Numbered from the stretch's first letter, positions 47,522 through 58,834 are shown. The stretch is DNA of 64,000 bases from Lentibacillus lipolyticus (GCA_004145795.1 SEIO01000009.1:1-64000), one strand, 5' to 3'. The notes: generated by a model not told the origin, from the letters alone. Translations and numbers: made by a program.

Positions 47522-48547
47522 TTATCCCTCCTTATTCTGTTTACCGCCCCACATTGGGTACAAGAGTAAACGGCTGAGAACATATAAATTCAAAATGCCG
47601 TAGACCGGATAAATATAGCTAATTAGAGTAGAAAAGCCAACCGTGGTCAGCGGAATCATGACAGCAATCATCCCCGCCGCCAGCATCCAGATAGGTACAT
47701 TCCACATACTCTGCAACCTGGTGGCGATCCCAAGAATGCCGGCTGCAGCTGTTGTGAATATCGCAAACCATAATAGTGCCGACATAAAGATAAGTATTTC
47801 GAATGGATAATGCTTTAAGATAGCAAACAGCGGAATTTCATATAATAAAAGTTCGTCGGATATCTGAATCAGGCTACTATTATAAATGAATGAAATCGTC
47901 CCTAGCAGCAAACCGCTGCCGATTGAAGCAATATAGATTTCACGCTTGGACTTGACTTTATTGCCAATTGCCCCTAGCACCGCTATTAATGGCAGAATAT
48001 TCAGCGCTGTAAATGGAAAAGCAGCCGTCCAATTGCGCTGTTCATGCCAATGAGAGAACACATCAAGCTCCTGATCAATAATAAATAATAGAAGGATATA
48101 CACGAGCCCCCCAAGCAGCAGTGGCAGTACAATCTGATTCATTGCCAGAAGCCCATTAATATCCTTTAAAAACAAAGCAATCAGGCCTATAGTAATGACC
48201 ACCACGCCCCACCAGTAAGAAAATCGGAATGCTTGTCCGGTTGCACCACTTCCGGCAATCATAACAACCGTTGTGGTAAACAAATATAAAAAGATCATAA
48301 TATCATACACTTTTGTCAACTTTGGTCCAACGATATCCCGGAGTACCGGCAAATAATCAGTTGACTGTCTCCGGTAACTTACATCCATGATGACGTAGCA
48401 GCTTGCAGTGAAAAATATCGTAAACAATGCGATAGCAATACCGCTTTCATGGCCAAAAAACTGCCACAGTTCCCGGCCGGATGCATAACCAGCCCCGATC
48501 GTCGTTCCAATAATTAAAAACATCCATCTAAATCCTGCTCCCAACAT
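47522..48547 (-). CDS. YkvI-like membrane transporter
   Basis: 341 residues with about ten membrane helices. The N-terminal GTTIGAGYASGRELWQFFG is the YkvI-family hallmark and resembles the unwound helix of LeuT-type amino acid transporters. Substrate unknown. It is divergent from yyaC and ends 78 bases before the channel gene. Confidence 0.87.
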   Translation of the reverse strand: MLGAGFRWMFLIIGTTIGAGYASGRELWQFFGHESGIAIALFTIFFTASCYVIMDVSYRRQSTDYLPVLRDIVGPKLTKVYDIMIFLYLFTTTVVMIAGSGATGQAFRFSYWWGVVVITIGLIALFLKDINGLLAMNQIVLPLLLGGLVYILLLFIIDQELDVFSHWHEQRNWTAAFPFTALNILPLIAVLGAIGNKVKSKREIYIASIGSGLLLGTISFIYNSSLIQISDELLLYEIPLFAILKHYPFEILIFMSALLWFAIFTTAAAGILGIATRLQSMWNVPIWMLAAGMIAVMIPLTTVGFSTLISYIYPVYGILNLYVLSRLLLYPMWGGKQNKEG

Positions 48548-48631
48548 CGCTTTGCCTCCATTATTTAATACAGGTATAGTTTTTTAATTTTTTCCGTATA
48601 CTAATACCAATATGATTGTGGAGGATAAGCT

Positions 48632-49252
48632 ATGAATCTGATTAACCGTTTCATGCCCAGAAATGAAAAATTGCAATTAATGTATGATGATCCGGACTTA
48701 CTAGAGCGCATGACGAAACGTATTTTATCCTGGACCCCCATCACTTCGAGAGATTTTGTCATCATATGCATCGGAACAGACCGGTCTACTGGTGATGCAT
48801 TTGGGCCGTTCACAGGTTCTTACCTAAGTGAAAGAACGCTGAAACATTTCCATCTGTATGGCACACTCGATGACCCTGTGCATGCTGCCAATATGGAGAA
48901 TTATTTCCAATATATCCGCATGGAGCACGAAAATCCATTTATCATTGCCATCGACGCATCACTGGGCAAATCAGCGTCGGTTGGTACGATTACGGCTGAC
49001 ATCGGTTCCTTGAAACCCGGGGCCGCATTAAACAAAAAACTGCCGGAAATTGGCGATATCCATCTGACAGGTGTTGTCAATATCGGCGGTTTTATGGAAT
49101 ATTCTATTTTACAAAATACGAGACTATCGCTCGTTGTTACTATGGCCAAACGCATGGCACAAGTTCTGTATAAAGTTGATAAACAGCTTGTACACACACA
49201 TACCTTGTCGAAACTTGCAGCAGTGACCGATAACAATAAAAAAATGATATAA
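48632..49252 (+). CDS. yyaC: YyaC spore-protease-like protein (DUF1256)
   Basis: 206 residues. VIICIGTDRSTGDAFGPFTGSYL and AIDASLGKSASVGTI are typical of the GPR-like hydrogenase-maturation-protease fold. Expressed in the forespore in B. subtilis, where it lies near spo0J. GGAGG precedes the ATG. One of few plus-strand genes in the origin block. Confidence 0.95.
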   Translation: MNLINRFMPRNEKLQLMYDDPDLLERMTKRILSWTPITSRDFVIICIGTDRSTGDAFGPFTGSYLSERTLKHFHLYGTLDDPVHAANMENYFQYIRMEHENPFIIAIDASLGKSASVGTITADIGSLKPGAALNKKLPEIGDIHLTGVVNIGGFMEYSILQNTRLSLVVTMAKRMAQVLYKVDKQLVHTHTLSKLAAVTDNNKKMI

Positions 49253-49310
49253 AAAATGAAATGCCACATTTAAGCACAGGCAATTGCCTAAGGTGCAGCA
49301 CTTGGACTAT

Positions 49311-49347
49311 AAAAAAGCTCTGCCTTCTGACACCGGCAGAGCTTTTT
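49311..49347. terminator. Terminator between convergent yyaC and the DUF554 gene
   Basis: AAAAAAGCTCTGCC faces GGCAGAGCTTTTT. T runs on both strands. Confidence 0.93.
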
Positions 49348-49364
49348 ATATGAGTAATGAACGG

Positions 49365-50069
49365 TTAAAAGATTAAATAGACTGCGTAGACGATTCCAAC
49401 CGTTACAATAGATGGAAGCAGATTCCCTACGCGGATTTTCGTTATGTTGAGTAGATTTAGTCCAATGGCGACAATAATAAGTCCGCCAACCGAAGTCAAT
49501 TCCACAACCAATCCGTTTAGGACCTGCTCAGGAACCCACCGGTCAATCTGTGTTGCCAATAATGCAATGGTTCCTTGATATAAAATGACTGGTACAACGG
49601 AAAAAATAACACCAAACCCAAGTGTTGTCGTCAGTACCAATGCGACAAATCCGTCAATGACCCCTTTTGTAATCAGCACCTCATGGTTTCCGCGCAAACC
49701 GCCATCCAGGGCCCCAACGACTGACATGGCACCGATGACAAAAACGAGGGAAGCTGTTACAAATCCCTGTGCCACACTAATATTCTCATTCGCTGATGAA
49801 AACTTATTCCCTATCCATTCACCAAGCCTGTTCAATCCCTCTTCCAGGTGCAGCATTTCACCAATCACTGCACCGGAAAGCAAGCTTAAAAGCACAACAA
49901 TAATAGTCTCTGTGGACAGCGCCATTTGCATGCCAATCAGGATGACCGCCAATCCAATTCCATGCATAACAGTTTCTTTATAATGCTCCGGGATTTTTGA
50001 AAAAAACATTCCAATTAAACTGCCAACTATAATACATACCCCATTCACCAATGTCCCAAATAAAGCCAT
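49365..50069 (-). CDS. DUF554 family membrane protein
   Basis: 234 residues from the ATG at 50069 (AGGGATGG upstream). Six to seven membrane helices and ALFGTLVNGVCIIVGSLIG, the DUF554 start; GAMSVVGALDGGL and KGVIDGFVALVL follow. Related to YdfK/YqgA. Function unknown. It follows the desulfurase gene by 29 bases. Confidence 0.92.
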   Translation of the reverse strand: MALFGTLVNGVCIIVGSLIGMFFSKIPEHYKETVMHGIGLAVILIGMQMALSTETIIVVLLSLLSGAVIGEMLHLEEGLNRLGEWIGNKFSSANENISVAQGFVTASLVFVIGAMSVVGALDGGLRGNHEVLITKGVIDGFVALVLTTTLGFGVIFSVVPVILYQGTIALLATQIDRWVPEQVLNGLVVELTSVGGLIIVAIGLNLLNITKIRVGNLLPSIVTVGIVYAVYLIF

Positions 50070-50098
50070 ACATCCATCCCTATCTATTTCCAAATTTG

Positions 50099-51253
50099 TT
50101 ATAGCATTTGATATGATTCCGAAATCTCCTGTATTGCTTCAATAAAGCGATTTATTTCTTCTTCCGTATTATACTTGCTCAAACTAACTCGAACTACACC
50201 CTGTTCAGTTGTATGAAGGCACTCGTGTGCTAGTGGACTGCAATGAAGACCAGCACGAACAGCAATTTCATAGTGAGTGTCCAGCACCATCGCAATTTCC
50301 TGCGACGGTATATCCAGCACATTAAAAGCAACAATTGGCAACTGATATTCTTCTTTATCCGGACCATAGCAAGTGACACCATTTATTGTTTGCAGGCCTT
50401 CCAGTAATGACTGAACCAAAATTGTTTCACGTGAAACATTTCCATCTTGCCCTGATTCGTATACACTTAGAGCTGCATTCAATCCAGCAATTCCTGGTGT
50501 GTTTAATGTACCGCTCTCAAATTTTTCTGGCCACTGTTCAGGATTTTCAGGATCCTCAGAAAAGCTCCCAGTCCCTCCATGCTGAACAGGCTCCATTTCG
50601 ATAGCGCCTTCTACTAGCAACATTCCTGTTCCCTGTGGTCCCAACAGTCCTTTATGGCCGGGAAAAGCGAGCATATTAATACCCATTTTCTGCATATTTA
50701 GCGGTAAATGACCTGCCGTCTGGGAAGCATCCACTAGTACCGGAATAGCATGTTCACCGACAATTGCCGCTGCATTTTCCACTGGCAGAACTGACCCGGT
50801 TACATTTGAAGCATGTGTCATGGCCAGCAGCCGTGTTTCCGGACGGATTGACTGACGAATTTGTTGTTCAAATGCAGATGTTCTCCCATTCCAGTGTATA
50901 TAGGTAACCTCAACCCCATATTTACGTTTCAAATGTTCCAAAGGCCGACGTATGGAATTATGCTCCAACGTCGTTGCGATAACATGATCACCCGCTGCCC
51001 AAGTAAATCCTTTAATTGCCTGATTCAAAGCCGCAGTTGCATTCGAGAAAAATAAAGCCTTTTTTGGATCACTGCATCCAAACAACCGTGCTGCTTTCTC
51101 TCTTGTACCTGATATTATTTGTGCTGCCTCTCTCGCAAGCTGATGACTTCCCCTGCCAGGATTAGCACCAACGTCATTAAGTGCGTGGACCATTGCCTTC
51201 CCTACTTCGGGCGGCTTAGGATAAGATGATGCAGCCTGATCAAAATAGATCAC
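50099..51253 (-). CDS. Cysteine-desulfurase-like class V aminotransferase
   Basis: 384 residues. It begins MIYFDQAASSYPKPPEV and has GANPGRGSHQLAREA, THASNVTGS, VDASQTAGHLPL and the PLP lysine in FPGHKGLLGPQGTG. This pattern matches the TIGR01977-type family rather than IscS or SufS proper. It probably removes sulfur or selenium from cysteine-like substrates. A perfect parS site is embedded in the coding region at 50423. Confidence 0.93.
   Translation of the reverse strand: MIYFDQAASSYPKPPEVGKAMVHALNDVGANPGRGSHQLAREAAQIISGTREKAARLFGCSDPKKALFFSNATAALNQAIKGFTWAAGDHVIATTLEHNSIRRPLEHLKRKYGVEVTYIHWNGRTSAFEQQIRQSIRPETRLLAMTHASNVTGSVLPVENAAAIVGEHAIPVLVDASQTAGHLPLNMQKMGINMLAFPGHKGLLGPQGTGMLLVEGAIEMEPVQHGGTGSFSEDPENPEQWPEKFESGTLNTPGIAGLNAALSVYESGQDGNVSRETILVQSLLEGLQTINGVTCYGPDKEEYQLPIVAFNVLDIPSQEIAMVLDTHYEIAVRAGLHCSPLAHECLHTTEQGVVRVSLSKYNTEEEINRFIEAIQEISESYQML
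50423..50438. promoter_or_regulatory. parS site (exact consensus) inside the desulfurase gene
   Basis: TGTTTCACGTGAAACA, the perfect Spo0J/ParB palindrome, about 11 kb left of oriC. ParB loads here and spreads. Confidence 0.95.
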
Positions 51254-51549
51254 GATTCCAACACCCCAATCATTTATTCAAACATAGCATTATAAATACT
51301 TTGACAGAAAAAAGTCGGCATGCATTTTACCTTATAGCTGTGCCGAACTTATTTATCATATTTCAACCATCATTGATTTTCTGACGTGGTAAAAGAAGAC
51401 TGACCTTCCCTTGCAGTCAGCCTCTCCTATCTTTCCTTTCACGGACTCTTTTGTCATCAGCAGCAATTTTTACAGGGCCTTTTTCGCATACTTCGCTTTC
51501 TTCCGTTAGAGTTAATAGGAACTTCCACGCAAATTAAGGAAAACAGCAT

Positions 51550-52392
51550 TTAGTTCTCAAACGTTTCTAGTATTCGTTCCAAGTCTTCGTTTGAGTAAAA
51601 TTCAATCTCTATTTTTCCTTTGCGCTTTCCTTTATTGATGGAGACTGCTGTTCCGAGTCTGTCTCGCAGCAAAGATTCCTGCTTTTCTAGAAAAATATCC
51701 TTTTTTGGTTTTGATTGTTTCTTCTTCGATGGTTGTTCATTTAGCTGGCTGATAAGTTTTTCGGCCTGCCGTACATTCAATTTTTCATTCCGAATTTTAT
51801 TGGCGATTGGCATTATTTTTTCCTTATCTTTCACACCTAAAAGAGCCCGGCCATGTCCCATGGATAGCTCACCATTATTGATATACGCAATCACTTGTTC
51901 AGGAAGAGATAAAAGTCTGACAATATTGGCGATATGTGACCTGCTCTTCCCAAGTCGTCTCGACATTTCATCTTGGGTAACACCAAGTTCATTCATCAGA
52001 TTGTGATAGGCGTGTGCCTCTTCGATTGGAGTTAAATCCTCACGTTGCAAGTTCTCCAAAAGGGCTACTTCCATCATCTTTTCATCTGATAAATCTTTTA
52101 CCACCGAAGGCAAGGTTTCTAGACCAGCCTCTTTTGCTGCACGAAAACGGCGTTCACCAACCACGATTTCATAACCTTTAATACTTTTGCGCAAAATAAG
52201 CGGTTGCACGATGCCATATTCCTTAATGGAATCTTTTAACTCTTCAATTGCATCAGCGTGAAACGTTTTCCTGGGCTGATAGGGATTCGGACGGCATTCA
52301 TTGACTGGTACTTCCTGAATAACATCATCATCTTTTTCTTCCACATCTTGGGGAAATAATGCGTTAATACCCTTACCTAACCCTCTCGCCAT
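51550..52392 (-). CDS. spo0J: Spo0J/ParB chromosome partition protein
   Basis: 280 residues. It starts ARGLGKGINALFP. The CTP-binding region is VVGERRFRAAKEAGL. The helix-turn-helix (about 140-165) includes MSRRLGKSRSHIAN. The C-terminal dimer domain follows a Lys-rich stretch. It binds parS, acts as a CTP-dependent clamp, loads SMC, and controls Soj. It overlaps soj by 20 bases. The 296 bases after it, before the desulfurase gene, show no gene. Confidence 0.98.
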   Translation of the reverse strand: MARGLGKGINALFPQDVEEKDDDVIQEVPVNECRPNPYQPRKTFHADAIEELKDSIKEYGIVQPLILRKSIKGYEIVVGERRFRAAKEAGLETLPSVVKDLSDEKMMEVALLENLQREDLTPIEEAHAYHNLMNELGVTQDEMSRRLGKSRSHIANIVRLLSLPEQVIAYINNGELSMGHGRALLGVKDKEKIMPIANKIRNEKLNVRQAEKLISQLNEQPSKKKQSKPKKDIFLEKQESLLRDRLGTAVSINKGKRKGKIEIEFYSNEDLERILETFEN

Positions 52393-53146
52393 TGCTTATC
52401 ACTTCCTTCGCTAATTCAAGATATACCTCGGCACCTTTGGATTTCGGGTCATATGTTATAATCGGTTCGCCATGACTTGGAGCCTCTCCCAGCCGAATAT
52501 TCCTCGGTATAACAGACTGATACACCTTATCCTGGAAATACTTTTTCACTTCCTCGATCACTTGAATGCCAAGGTTTGTCCTAGCATCTAGCATTGTCAG
52601 CAGAACACCCTCAATCATCAGTGATTTATTCAAATGTTTTTGTACGAGCCGTATCGTATTTAAGAGTTGGCTGAGCCCTTCTAGTGCATAATATTCACAC
52701 TGAACAGGAATCAGTACGGTGTCTGCGGATGTAAGTGCATTAATGGTAAGCAGTCCTAAGGAAGGTGGGCAATCAATAATGATATAATCATATTTTTCCT
52801 TAAGACTTTCCAGTGATTTTTTTAAGCGTATTTCACGTGAAATAGTCGGCACCAGCTCAATTTCCGCTCCCGAAAGCTGAATAGTGGCAGGGATGATGTC
52901 CAAATTCTGAACTTGAGTGGGTACACAGACCTTTTCCGCGGGTAAATCTTCCACCAGGACGTTGTAAATACACTGATCCATATCGGCCTTGTTGATTCCA
53001 ACACCACTGGTAGCATTTCCTTGTGGATCTGTATCTACGACTAGTACCTTGTTATCCATACTGGCCAAGCCAGCACTCAAATTAACTGCTGATGTTGTTT
53101 TTCCTACGCCACCCTTTTGATTGGCAATGGCTATAATCTTTCCCAT
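52373..53146 (-). CDS. soj: Soj/ParA partition and replication-control ATPase
   Basis: 257 residues. Deviant Walker A motif is NQKGGVGKTTSAVNL; DTDPQGNATSGVG and IIDCPPSLGLLT follow. It works with Spo0J in segregation and regulates DnaA. A parS-like site lies within the gene at 52829. The 252 bases upstream (53147-53398) are AT-rich and hold a TATAAT-type -10 candidate but no gene. Confidence 0.98.
   Translation of the reverse strand: MGKIIAIANQKGGVGKTTSAVNLSAGLASMDNKVLVVDTDPQGNATSGVGINKADMDQCIYNVLVEDLPAEKVCVPTQVQNLDIIPATIQLSGAEIELVPTISREIRLKKSLESLKEKYDYIIIDCPPSLGLLTINALTSADTVLIPVQCEYYALEGLSQLLNTIRLVQKHLNKSLMIEGVLLTMLDARTNLGIQVIEEVKKYFQDKVYQSVIPRNIRLGEAPSHGEPIITYDPKSKGAEVYLELAKEVISNGERVR
52829..52844. 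promoter_or_regulatory. parS-like site with two symmetrical changes, inside soj
   Basis: TATTTCACGTGAAATA, a perfect palindrome that differs from parS at position 2 and its mirror. It also approaches the Noc half-site ATTTC. It could be a weak parS or intermediate site. Confidence 0.6.
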
Positions 53147-53398
53147 GCTGTCACCTACCTAAACTCTATACTTATTATTCTATCACTTTTTTTAAAAAAT
53201 AGGCTATGAATATGAACGATTATAAGCAAAATAATCTAGTGTAATAGCTTTTATGGTGAGTCGAACAATTTGTATTATCGATTTATTTCATAAAAGTGTT
53301 TGTAAAAGGTACTTATGCTACCGGCTCCATTTCTGACTTTCATATTACTCTATGGATGCATTTTTGACCGACGCGTTGTTTAACAGTCCTTTAAAATT

Positions 53399-53442
53399 TA
53401 AAAACCACTCATCTTCTGTTCCCAAAGATGAATGGTATTTTT
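53399..53442 (-). terminator. Terminator of noc
   Basis: ACCATTCATCTT faces AAGATGAGTGGT, with TTTTTAA on the minus strand. 27 bases past the noc stop. Confidence 0.85.
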
Positions 53443-53468
53443 ATCAGATGCTATAAAAATAAATTAGT

Positions 53469-54329
53469 TCAGTTCTTTTTTGGTATTTTAATCGTTATTT
53501 GATAAAAATCATCCAGATCTTCTTCATCTGTTTCCACATCAATCCCTGTGTCTGAAACCATGTTGAGGGATTGGCGAATGGTGTTCATAGCAATTCGAAT
53601 GTCTTTGTTGACGCCTTTACGTTTTGGTTGTTTTTTCGCAGGCTTTTCTTTTGGCTGATCCAGCTTCGCAATATGTTCTTCTGCCTGTTTGACATTCAAT
53701 TCTTTAGCAAGAATGGTTTCCAGTGCTTTCACCTGTTTCTCTGGATCATTGATTTTTATCAATGCCCTCGCATGCCGTTCCGTTATCTGTTTATCAAGAA
53801 GCGCAGTCTGCACCTCTTCCGGAAGTTTAAGCAGACGCAATTTATTAGCAATAGTAGATTGATTTTTACCAAGCCGCTGTGCCAGTGCCTCTTGTGTCAA
53901 TGAATGTAAATCAAGCAGCCTGGCATAGGCGCTGGCTTCTTCAATTACCGTCAGTTCTTCCCGCTGCAAATTCTCTATCAAAGCAACAGAGGCAATTTCT
54001 GTATCCGTCATACTGCGGATAATGGCAGGCACCTGTTCCCACTCAAGAAGTTTCGCTGCTCGCCACCTGCGCTCACCAGCAATTAATTCATAGCTATTTC
54101 CTTCATTTACATCGCGCACAACAATTGGCTGAATCATCCCGTGTGTATGTATCGTCTGGGCAAGTTCCTCAATTTTTTCTTCATTAAATATAGCTCTCGG
54201 CTGAAATCTGTTCGGCTCAATCTTTTCAACAGGAAGTTCGGTTACCTCATCGGGATGGTAAGTTTCTTCTTCTGGCGCTGATTGATTTTTGTCACCCATG
54301 CCAAATATTCGGTTCAATGGACTTACCAT
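53469..54329 (-). CDS. noc: Nucleoid occlusion protein Noc
   Basis: 286 residues. A short amphipathic N-terminal segment ([10 protein letters not shown]) likely contacts the membrane. The CTP-binding motif is [19 protein letters not shown] region [23 protein letters not shown]; a conserved C-terminus ends ITIKIPKK. It binds NBS sites and blocks Z-ring assembly over DNA. Start: GGTGGTGAT before the ATG; a TTG two codons earlier is also possible. It is a Spo0J paralogue, with a parS-type site upstream. Confidence 0.97.
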   Translation of the reverse strand: MVSPLNRIFGMGDKNQSAPEEETYHPDEVTELPVEKIEPNRFQPRAIFNEEKIEELAQTIHTHGMIQPIVVRDVNEGNSYELIAGERRWRAAKLLEWEQVPAIIRSMTDTEIASVALIENLQREELTVIEEASAYARLLDLHSLTQEALAQRLGKNQSTIANKLRLLKLPEEVQTALLDKQITERHARALIKINDPEKQVKALETILAKELNVKQAEEHIAKLDQPKEKPAKKQPKRKGVNKDIRIAMNTIRQSLNMVSDTGIDVETDEEDLDDFYQITIKIPKKN

Positions 54330-54439
54330 TACCAAATCACCACCTTTTTTAAAACATACTCAACAATAACAAACCTGCTGCCTTGGACATTAATACGTGA
54401 TAAAAGAAGCGTATCAGGTGAAGATAGTTTTTATAAAAA

Positions 54440-54455
54440 TGTTCCACGTGAAACA
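54440..54455. promoter_or_regulatory. parS site upstream of noc
   Basis: TGTTCCACGTGAAACA, one mismatch from the consensus and a known functional variant in B. subtilis. It lies in the 304-base gap between noc and rsmG, 111 bases upstream of noc. Nothing else definite is seen in the gap. Confidence 0.92.
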
Positions 54456-54633
54456 TTGTCTATCTTTCTATGTCAGTTTAAAAATTAAGTGCACTATTAT
54501 AGAACACTCATCCTATGTAAATATTTATAAATTCTATGGAAGTTAGTATTATTTCTACTGTTATTCTATCACATCTAACGGTAAAAAAGTATGAAATAAC
54601 GATATAATATTTTCGACCATTACAAATTTTTCA

Positions 54634-55350
54634 TTATGTAATTGGTTTTTTAGCTGGGGTGCCCGGTTTTCTTGGATACTTTTTCGGTGTGTCATGTACT
54701 TTATGGATACATATGATGGACCGTTTACTTTCTTCCTCAGGTAATTGAAATGAATGAATTGTTTCCAGTTTCCCACCCAGCACCTTCAATGCATGTGCCG
54801 CTTCTGCAGTTTCTTCTTCACCTGTAGCACCTTTCATTGCAATGAATTTACCATTTTTCTTGGTCAGTGGTAAACATAATTCACTTAACACAGACATTTT
54901 AGCCACTGCTCGAGCGATAACCGTATCAAACGATCCCCTTAATGCACGGTGGCTACCAAAATTTTCAGCACGGTCATGATAAAAAGCAACCCCGGTTAAA
55001 TTTAGGTTTGCAGCCAGCTGTTCCAGGAAATGAATGCGTTTTTTCAATGAATCCACAATGGTGATGTTCAAATCAGGAAAGCAAATTTTGAGAGGGATGC
55101 TAGGGAAACCTGCCCCAGCACCCACATCACAAATATGATTGTCTCCAGTGAAATCATGGTAAAAAGCAGCAGATACAGAATCATAAAAGTGCTTTAAATA
55201 GACGTCTTCTTTAGCGGTTAAGGTGGTTAAATTTATTTTTTCATTCCATTCCACTAACGTTTGGAAATACGTATCAAATTGATTAATCTGCTTCTGAGTC
55301 AGTTCGATTCCTTCGGTACGCAGTCTGTCTATAAATTGCTCAGGTGACAT
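54634..55350 (-). CDS. rsmG: 16S rRNA (guanine(527)-N7)-methyltransferase RsmG
   Basis: 238 residues from the ATG at 55350 (AAAGGAGC upstream). SAM-binding [13 protein letters not shown], then [13 protein letters not shown] and [15 protein letters not shown]. Methylates G527; loss gives low-level streptomycin resistance in other bacteria. The C-terminus is Lys/Pro-rich. Follows mnmG by 61 bases. Confidence 0.97.
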   Translation of the reverse strand: MSPEQFIDRLRTEGIELTQKQINQFDTYFQTLVEWNEKINLTTLTAKEDVYLKHFYDSVSAAFYHDFTGDNHICDVGAGAGFPSIPLKICFPDLNITIVDSLKKRIHFLEQLAANLNLTGVAFYHDRAENFGSHRALRGSFDTVIARAVAKMSVLSELCLPLTKKNGKFIAMKGATGEEETAEAAHALKVLGGKLETIHSFQLPEEESKRSIICIHKVHDTPKKYPRKPGTPAKKPIT

Positions 55351-55411
55351 CAGCAAAGCTCCTTTACCATGGTTTTCAAAGGGTCATCTTGCATATGAAC
55401 TATCCTTTTTA

Positions 55412-57301
55412 CTAGTTGGCAACACGGGCAATTTTTCCTTGTTCAATATAAACTAACAAGATGGATATATCTGACGGGTTCACACCAGAAATTCGGGAGG
55501 CTTGACCAACCGAAAGCGGCCGTACTGTTTTTAGTTTTTCCTTTGCCTCGAAAGCAATACCGTCAATATCATCATAATCAATGTTATCCGGTATTTTTTT
55601 ATTTTCCATTTTCAGCATCTTATCTACTTGTTCGTTCGCTTTCTTAATATAACCTTCATATTTGATTTGAATTTCAACCTGTTCCCTGACAATCTGTGGC
55701 AATTCTTCATTTGGTTCAATGAGTTGTTCTACCATATCATACGTTACTTCAGGGCGTTTCAGCATATCATATGCCTTGACTGCTTCTTTTAGCGGGGAAC
55801 CATTTGCTTCCTTCAGCAACGTCTGCACAGGTTCTTCTGGCTTAATCACAATTTTACTGAGGCGCTTTTTCTCTGCTTCAACGAGCCGTTTCTTTTCCGT
55901 GAATTGTTCATAGCGTTCCTCACTGATCAGTCCATAGGAATAACCAATCTCTGTCAAACGCATATCCGCATTATCATGACGTAGCAGCAAGCGATATTCA
56001 GCGCGTGATGTCAGGAGACGGTATGGTTCATTTGTTCCTTTAGTAACCAGATCGTCAATCAAAACACCAATATAGGCCTGTGAACGGTCAAGAATCAATG
56101 GCTCTTTGCCAAGAACTTTAGCAGCAGCATTAATACCAGCCATAATTCCTTGTGCAGCTGCTTCCTCATAACCGGATGTACCATTAATTTGTCCAGCCGT
56201 GAACAGACCTGAAACAGTTTTAAGCTCCAAGGTTGGCCATAGCTGTGTCGGAATAACTGCATCATATTCAATGGCATAACCAGCCCGCATAATTTCTGCA
56301 TTTTCCAGTCCTGGCACAGTTTTAATCATATCATGCTGGATATATTCCGGCAGTGATGTTGATAGTCCTTGTACGTATACTTCTTCTGTATCTCTTCCTT
56401 CTGGCTCAAGAAAGATTTGATGGCGAGGCTTGTCATTAAATCTTACTATCTTATCCTCAATGGACGGACAGTAACGTGGGCCTGTTCCGCGTTTCATGCC
56501 CGAATACATTGCCGAGAGGGATAGGTTATCGTTAATAATTTGGTGTGTGAATTCATTGGTATACGTAAGCCAGCATGGGATCTGATCGGTAATATACTCC
56601 GTTGTTTCATAGGAAAAACTTTGCTGCTTCTCTTCTCCAGGCTGTTCCTCTGTTTTGGAATAGTCAATAGAATTGCTGTTCACCCTTGGTGGGGTTCCTG
56701 TTTTGAACCGAGTCATGTTCAGGCCAATTTCCTCCAGATTTTCTGATAACTTGATGGAAGCACGCTGGTTGTTAGGACCACTTTCATATTCCAAGTCACC
56801 CATCAATACCTTTCCGCGCATGAAGGTTCCCGTTGTCATGATGACCGAGTCTGCATAGTACGCAGCTTTCGTCTCCGTAATGACCCCTTTACATACACCA
56901 TCTTCCATAATCAGTTCATTAACCATGCCTTGCCGTAATGTCAAATTCTCTTGGCTTTCTAGGACATGTTTCATTTCCTTTATATACAATGGTTTATCTG
57001 CTTGTGCACGCAATGCCTGCACAGCAGGACCTTTTCGTGTATTCAGCATCCGCATTTGGATGTGCGTTTTATCAATTACTTTAGCCATAACGCCGCCAAG
57101 TGCATCCACTTCACGGACAACGATGCCTTTGGCAGGGCCTCCAAGAGACGGGTTGCACGGCATAAAAGCGATCATATCCAGGTTCAGTGTCAACATCAGC
57201 GTTTTGGCACCCATTTTCGCCGCAGCCACACTTGCTTCTGCACCTGCATGACCTCCACCGACAACGATAACGTCATAATGTCCTGCATCATATACCATCA
57301 T
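55412..57301 (-). CDS. mnmG: tRNA uridine-5-carboxymethylaminomethyl modification enzyme MnmG
   Basis: 629 residues from the ATG at 57301 (AAGGG five bases upstream); a GTG two codons earlier is alternative. FAD loop [46 protein letters not shown] and [18 protein letters not shown] are all present. With MnmE it modifies U34 of several tRNAs. Downstream of mnmE, 54 bases. Confidence 0.98.
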   Translation of the reverse strand: MMVYDAGHYDVIVVGGGHAGAEASVAAAKMGAKTLMLTLNLDMIAFMPCNPSLGGPAKGIVVREVDALGGVMAKVIDKTHIQMRMLNTRKGPAVQALRAQADKPLYIKEMKHVLESQENLTLRQGMVNELIMEDGVCKGVITETKAAYYADSVIMTTGTFMRGKVLMGDLEYESGPNNQRASIKLSENLEEIGLNMTRFKTGTPPRVNSNSIDYSKTEEQPGEEKQQSFSYETTEYITDQIPCWLTYTNEFTHQIINDNLSLSAMYSGMKRGTGPRYCPSIEDKIVRFNDKPRHQIFLEPEGRDTEEVYVQGLSTSLPEYIQHDMIKTVPGLENAEIMRAGYAIEYDAVIPTQLWPTLELKTVSGLFTAGQINGTSGYEEAAAQGIMAGINAAAKVLGKEPLILDRSQAYIGVLIDDLVTKGTNEPYRLLTSRAEYRLLLRHDNADMRLTEIGYSYGLISEERYEQFTEKKRLVEAEKKRLSKIVIKPEEPVQTLLKEANGSPLKEAVKAYDMLKRPEVTYDMVEQLIEPNEELPQIVREQVEIQIKYEGYIKKANEQVDKMLKMENKKIPDNIDYDDIDGIAFEAKEKLKTVRPLSVGQASRISGVNPSDISILLVYIEQGKIARVAN

Positions 57302-57355
57302 TTTCACCCTTTCTTCTATTATTATTTATCATTCCATACGTGACCTATTGTCAGA

Positions 57356-58732
57356 CTACTTTCCGAGACAAAACTGGGAAAATAATTGATCAATCAAACT
57401 GTCACTGGCAGTATCACCGATAATCTCCCCCAGAAACTCCCATGTTCTGGTGACATCGATTTGCACAATATCCAGCGGCATATCCATTTCCAGACTTCCC
57501 ATAGCATCTTCCAATGCTTGTTTAGCCTGCTTAAGCAGCTGGATATGCCTTACATTGGATACATACGTCATATCTCCAGTATCCACATCGCCAGCGAAAA
57601 ACGTCTTGGCAATAGCAGTTTCCAGCTGATCAATTCCCTCTTCCCTAATAAGTGATGTTGTAATAACAGGTTTTCCATCAGCTAGCTTATTTACTTTATC
57701 TAAGTCAAGTTTCGGCTCAAGGTCTGTCTTATTAACAATCACGATATAATCAAGTCCCTGTACTGCTTCAAATAATTTCTCGTCTTCAACGGTTAGTGGT
57801 TCATTATGGTTCAGCACAAATAAAACGAGGTCTGCATCCTGCAGTACTTCCCGGGATCTATCTACACCAATTTTTTCCACAATATCTTCCGTTTCCCGGA
57901 TACCTGCAGTGTCGACCAGCCTAAGGGGAACACCACGGACATTGACATATTCCTCAATGATATCACGGGTTGTTCCTGGTACTTCTGTCACAATAGCCTT
58001 ATTTTCCTGCACGAGCGTGTTCATCAAGGATGATTTACCGACATTCGGCCGCCCAATGATGGCTGTGGCCAAGCCCTCACGCAGAATTTTCCCTTGTTTG
58101 GCAACTTGCAGCAAATGTTCCAGTTCTCCGTGAACTTCTTTCGTCTTTTCCTGCATCATGGTATTCGACATTTCTTCCACATCATCATATTCCGGATAAT
58201 CAATATTCACTTCTACGTGTGCGACTGTTTCCAAAAGTTCCTGTCTGAGCCTTCCAATCAACTCCGACAATCGCCCATCCATCTGTTTAAGCGCAACAGA
58301 CATCGCCTTATCGGTTTTGGACCGGATAACATCCATCACCGCTTCTGCCTGAGATAAATCAATCCGGCCATGAAGAAATGCCCGCTTCGTAAATTCACCG
58401 GGCTCGGCAATCCGGACCCCTTTTTCCAAGACAATCTCCAACACTCGGTTGACCGCAACCATACCACCGTGGCAATTTATCTCTACAACATCTTCTCTTG
58501 TAAAAGTCTTTGGTGCACGCATAACAGTTACCATCACTTCTTCAGCAACTTCGTTTTCAACAGGATCGATTATTTTCCCGTAATGGATTGTGTGCGTATT
58601 CACCTCAAGTAAATCTTTATCGTGAAACAGCTCAGCCGTTACAGGAATCGCTTGTTCCCCACTGATTCGGACAATCGATATAGCACCTTCACCAACCGGT
58701 GTCGAAATAGCAGCTATCGTATCATTCTCCAT
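57356..58732 (-). CDS. mnmE: tRNA modification GTPase MnmE
   Basis: 458 residues from the ATG at 58732 (GGAGGTG). N-terminal folate-binding domain with [22 protein letters not shown] domain with [20 protein letters not shown] and NKTD; C-terminal FCLGK with the catalytic-type Cys. Partner of MnmG. The 347 bases before it hold DnaA boxes, a palindrome and the jag terminator. Confidence 0.98.
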   Translation of the reverse strand: MENDTIAAISTPVGEGAISIVRISGEQAIPVTAELFHDKDLLEVNTHTIHYGKIIDPVENEVAEEVMVTVMRAPKTFTREDVVEINCHGGMVAVNRVLEIVLEKGVRIAEPGEFTKRAFLHGRIDLSQAEAVMDVIRSKTDKAMSVALKQMDGRLSELIGRLRQELLETVAHVEVNIDYPEYDDVEEMSNTMMQEKTKEVHGELEHLLQVAKQGKILREGLATAIIGRPNVGKSSLMNTLVQENKAIVTEVPGTTRDIIEEYVNVRGVPLRLVDTAGIRETEDIVEKIGVDRSREVLQDADLVLFVLNHNEPLTVEDEKLFEAVQGLDYIVIVNKTDLEPKLDLDKVNKLADGKPVITTSLIREEGIDQLETAIAKTFFAGDVDTGDMTYVSNVRHIQLLKQAKQALEDAMGSLEMDMPLDIVQIDVTRTWEFLGEIIGDTASDSLIDQLFSQFCLGK

Positions 58733-58834
58733 TTGCTTCACCTCCATCTTTTCCAGTCAGTTATCTATATAAAGTCATTTATTTTTATACGCCACTAACT
58801 TAATAGAGTATCATAAATCCAGTAAAAAATAAAC

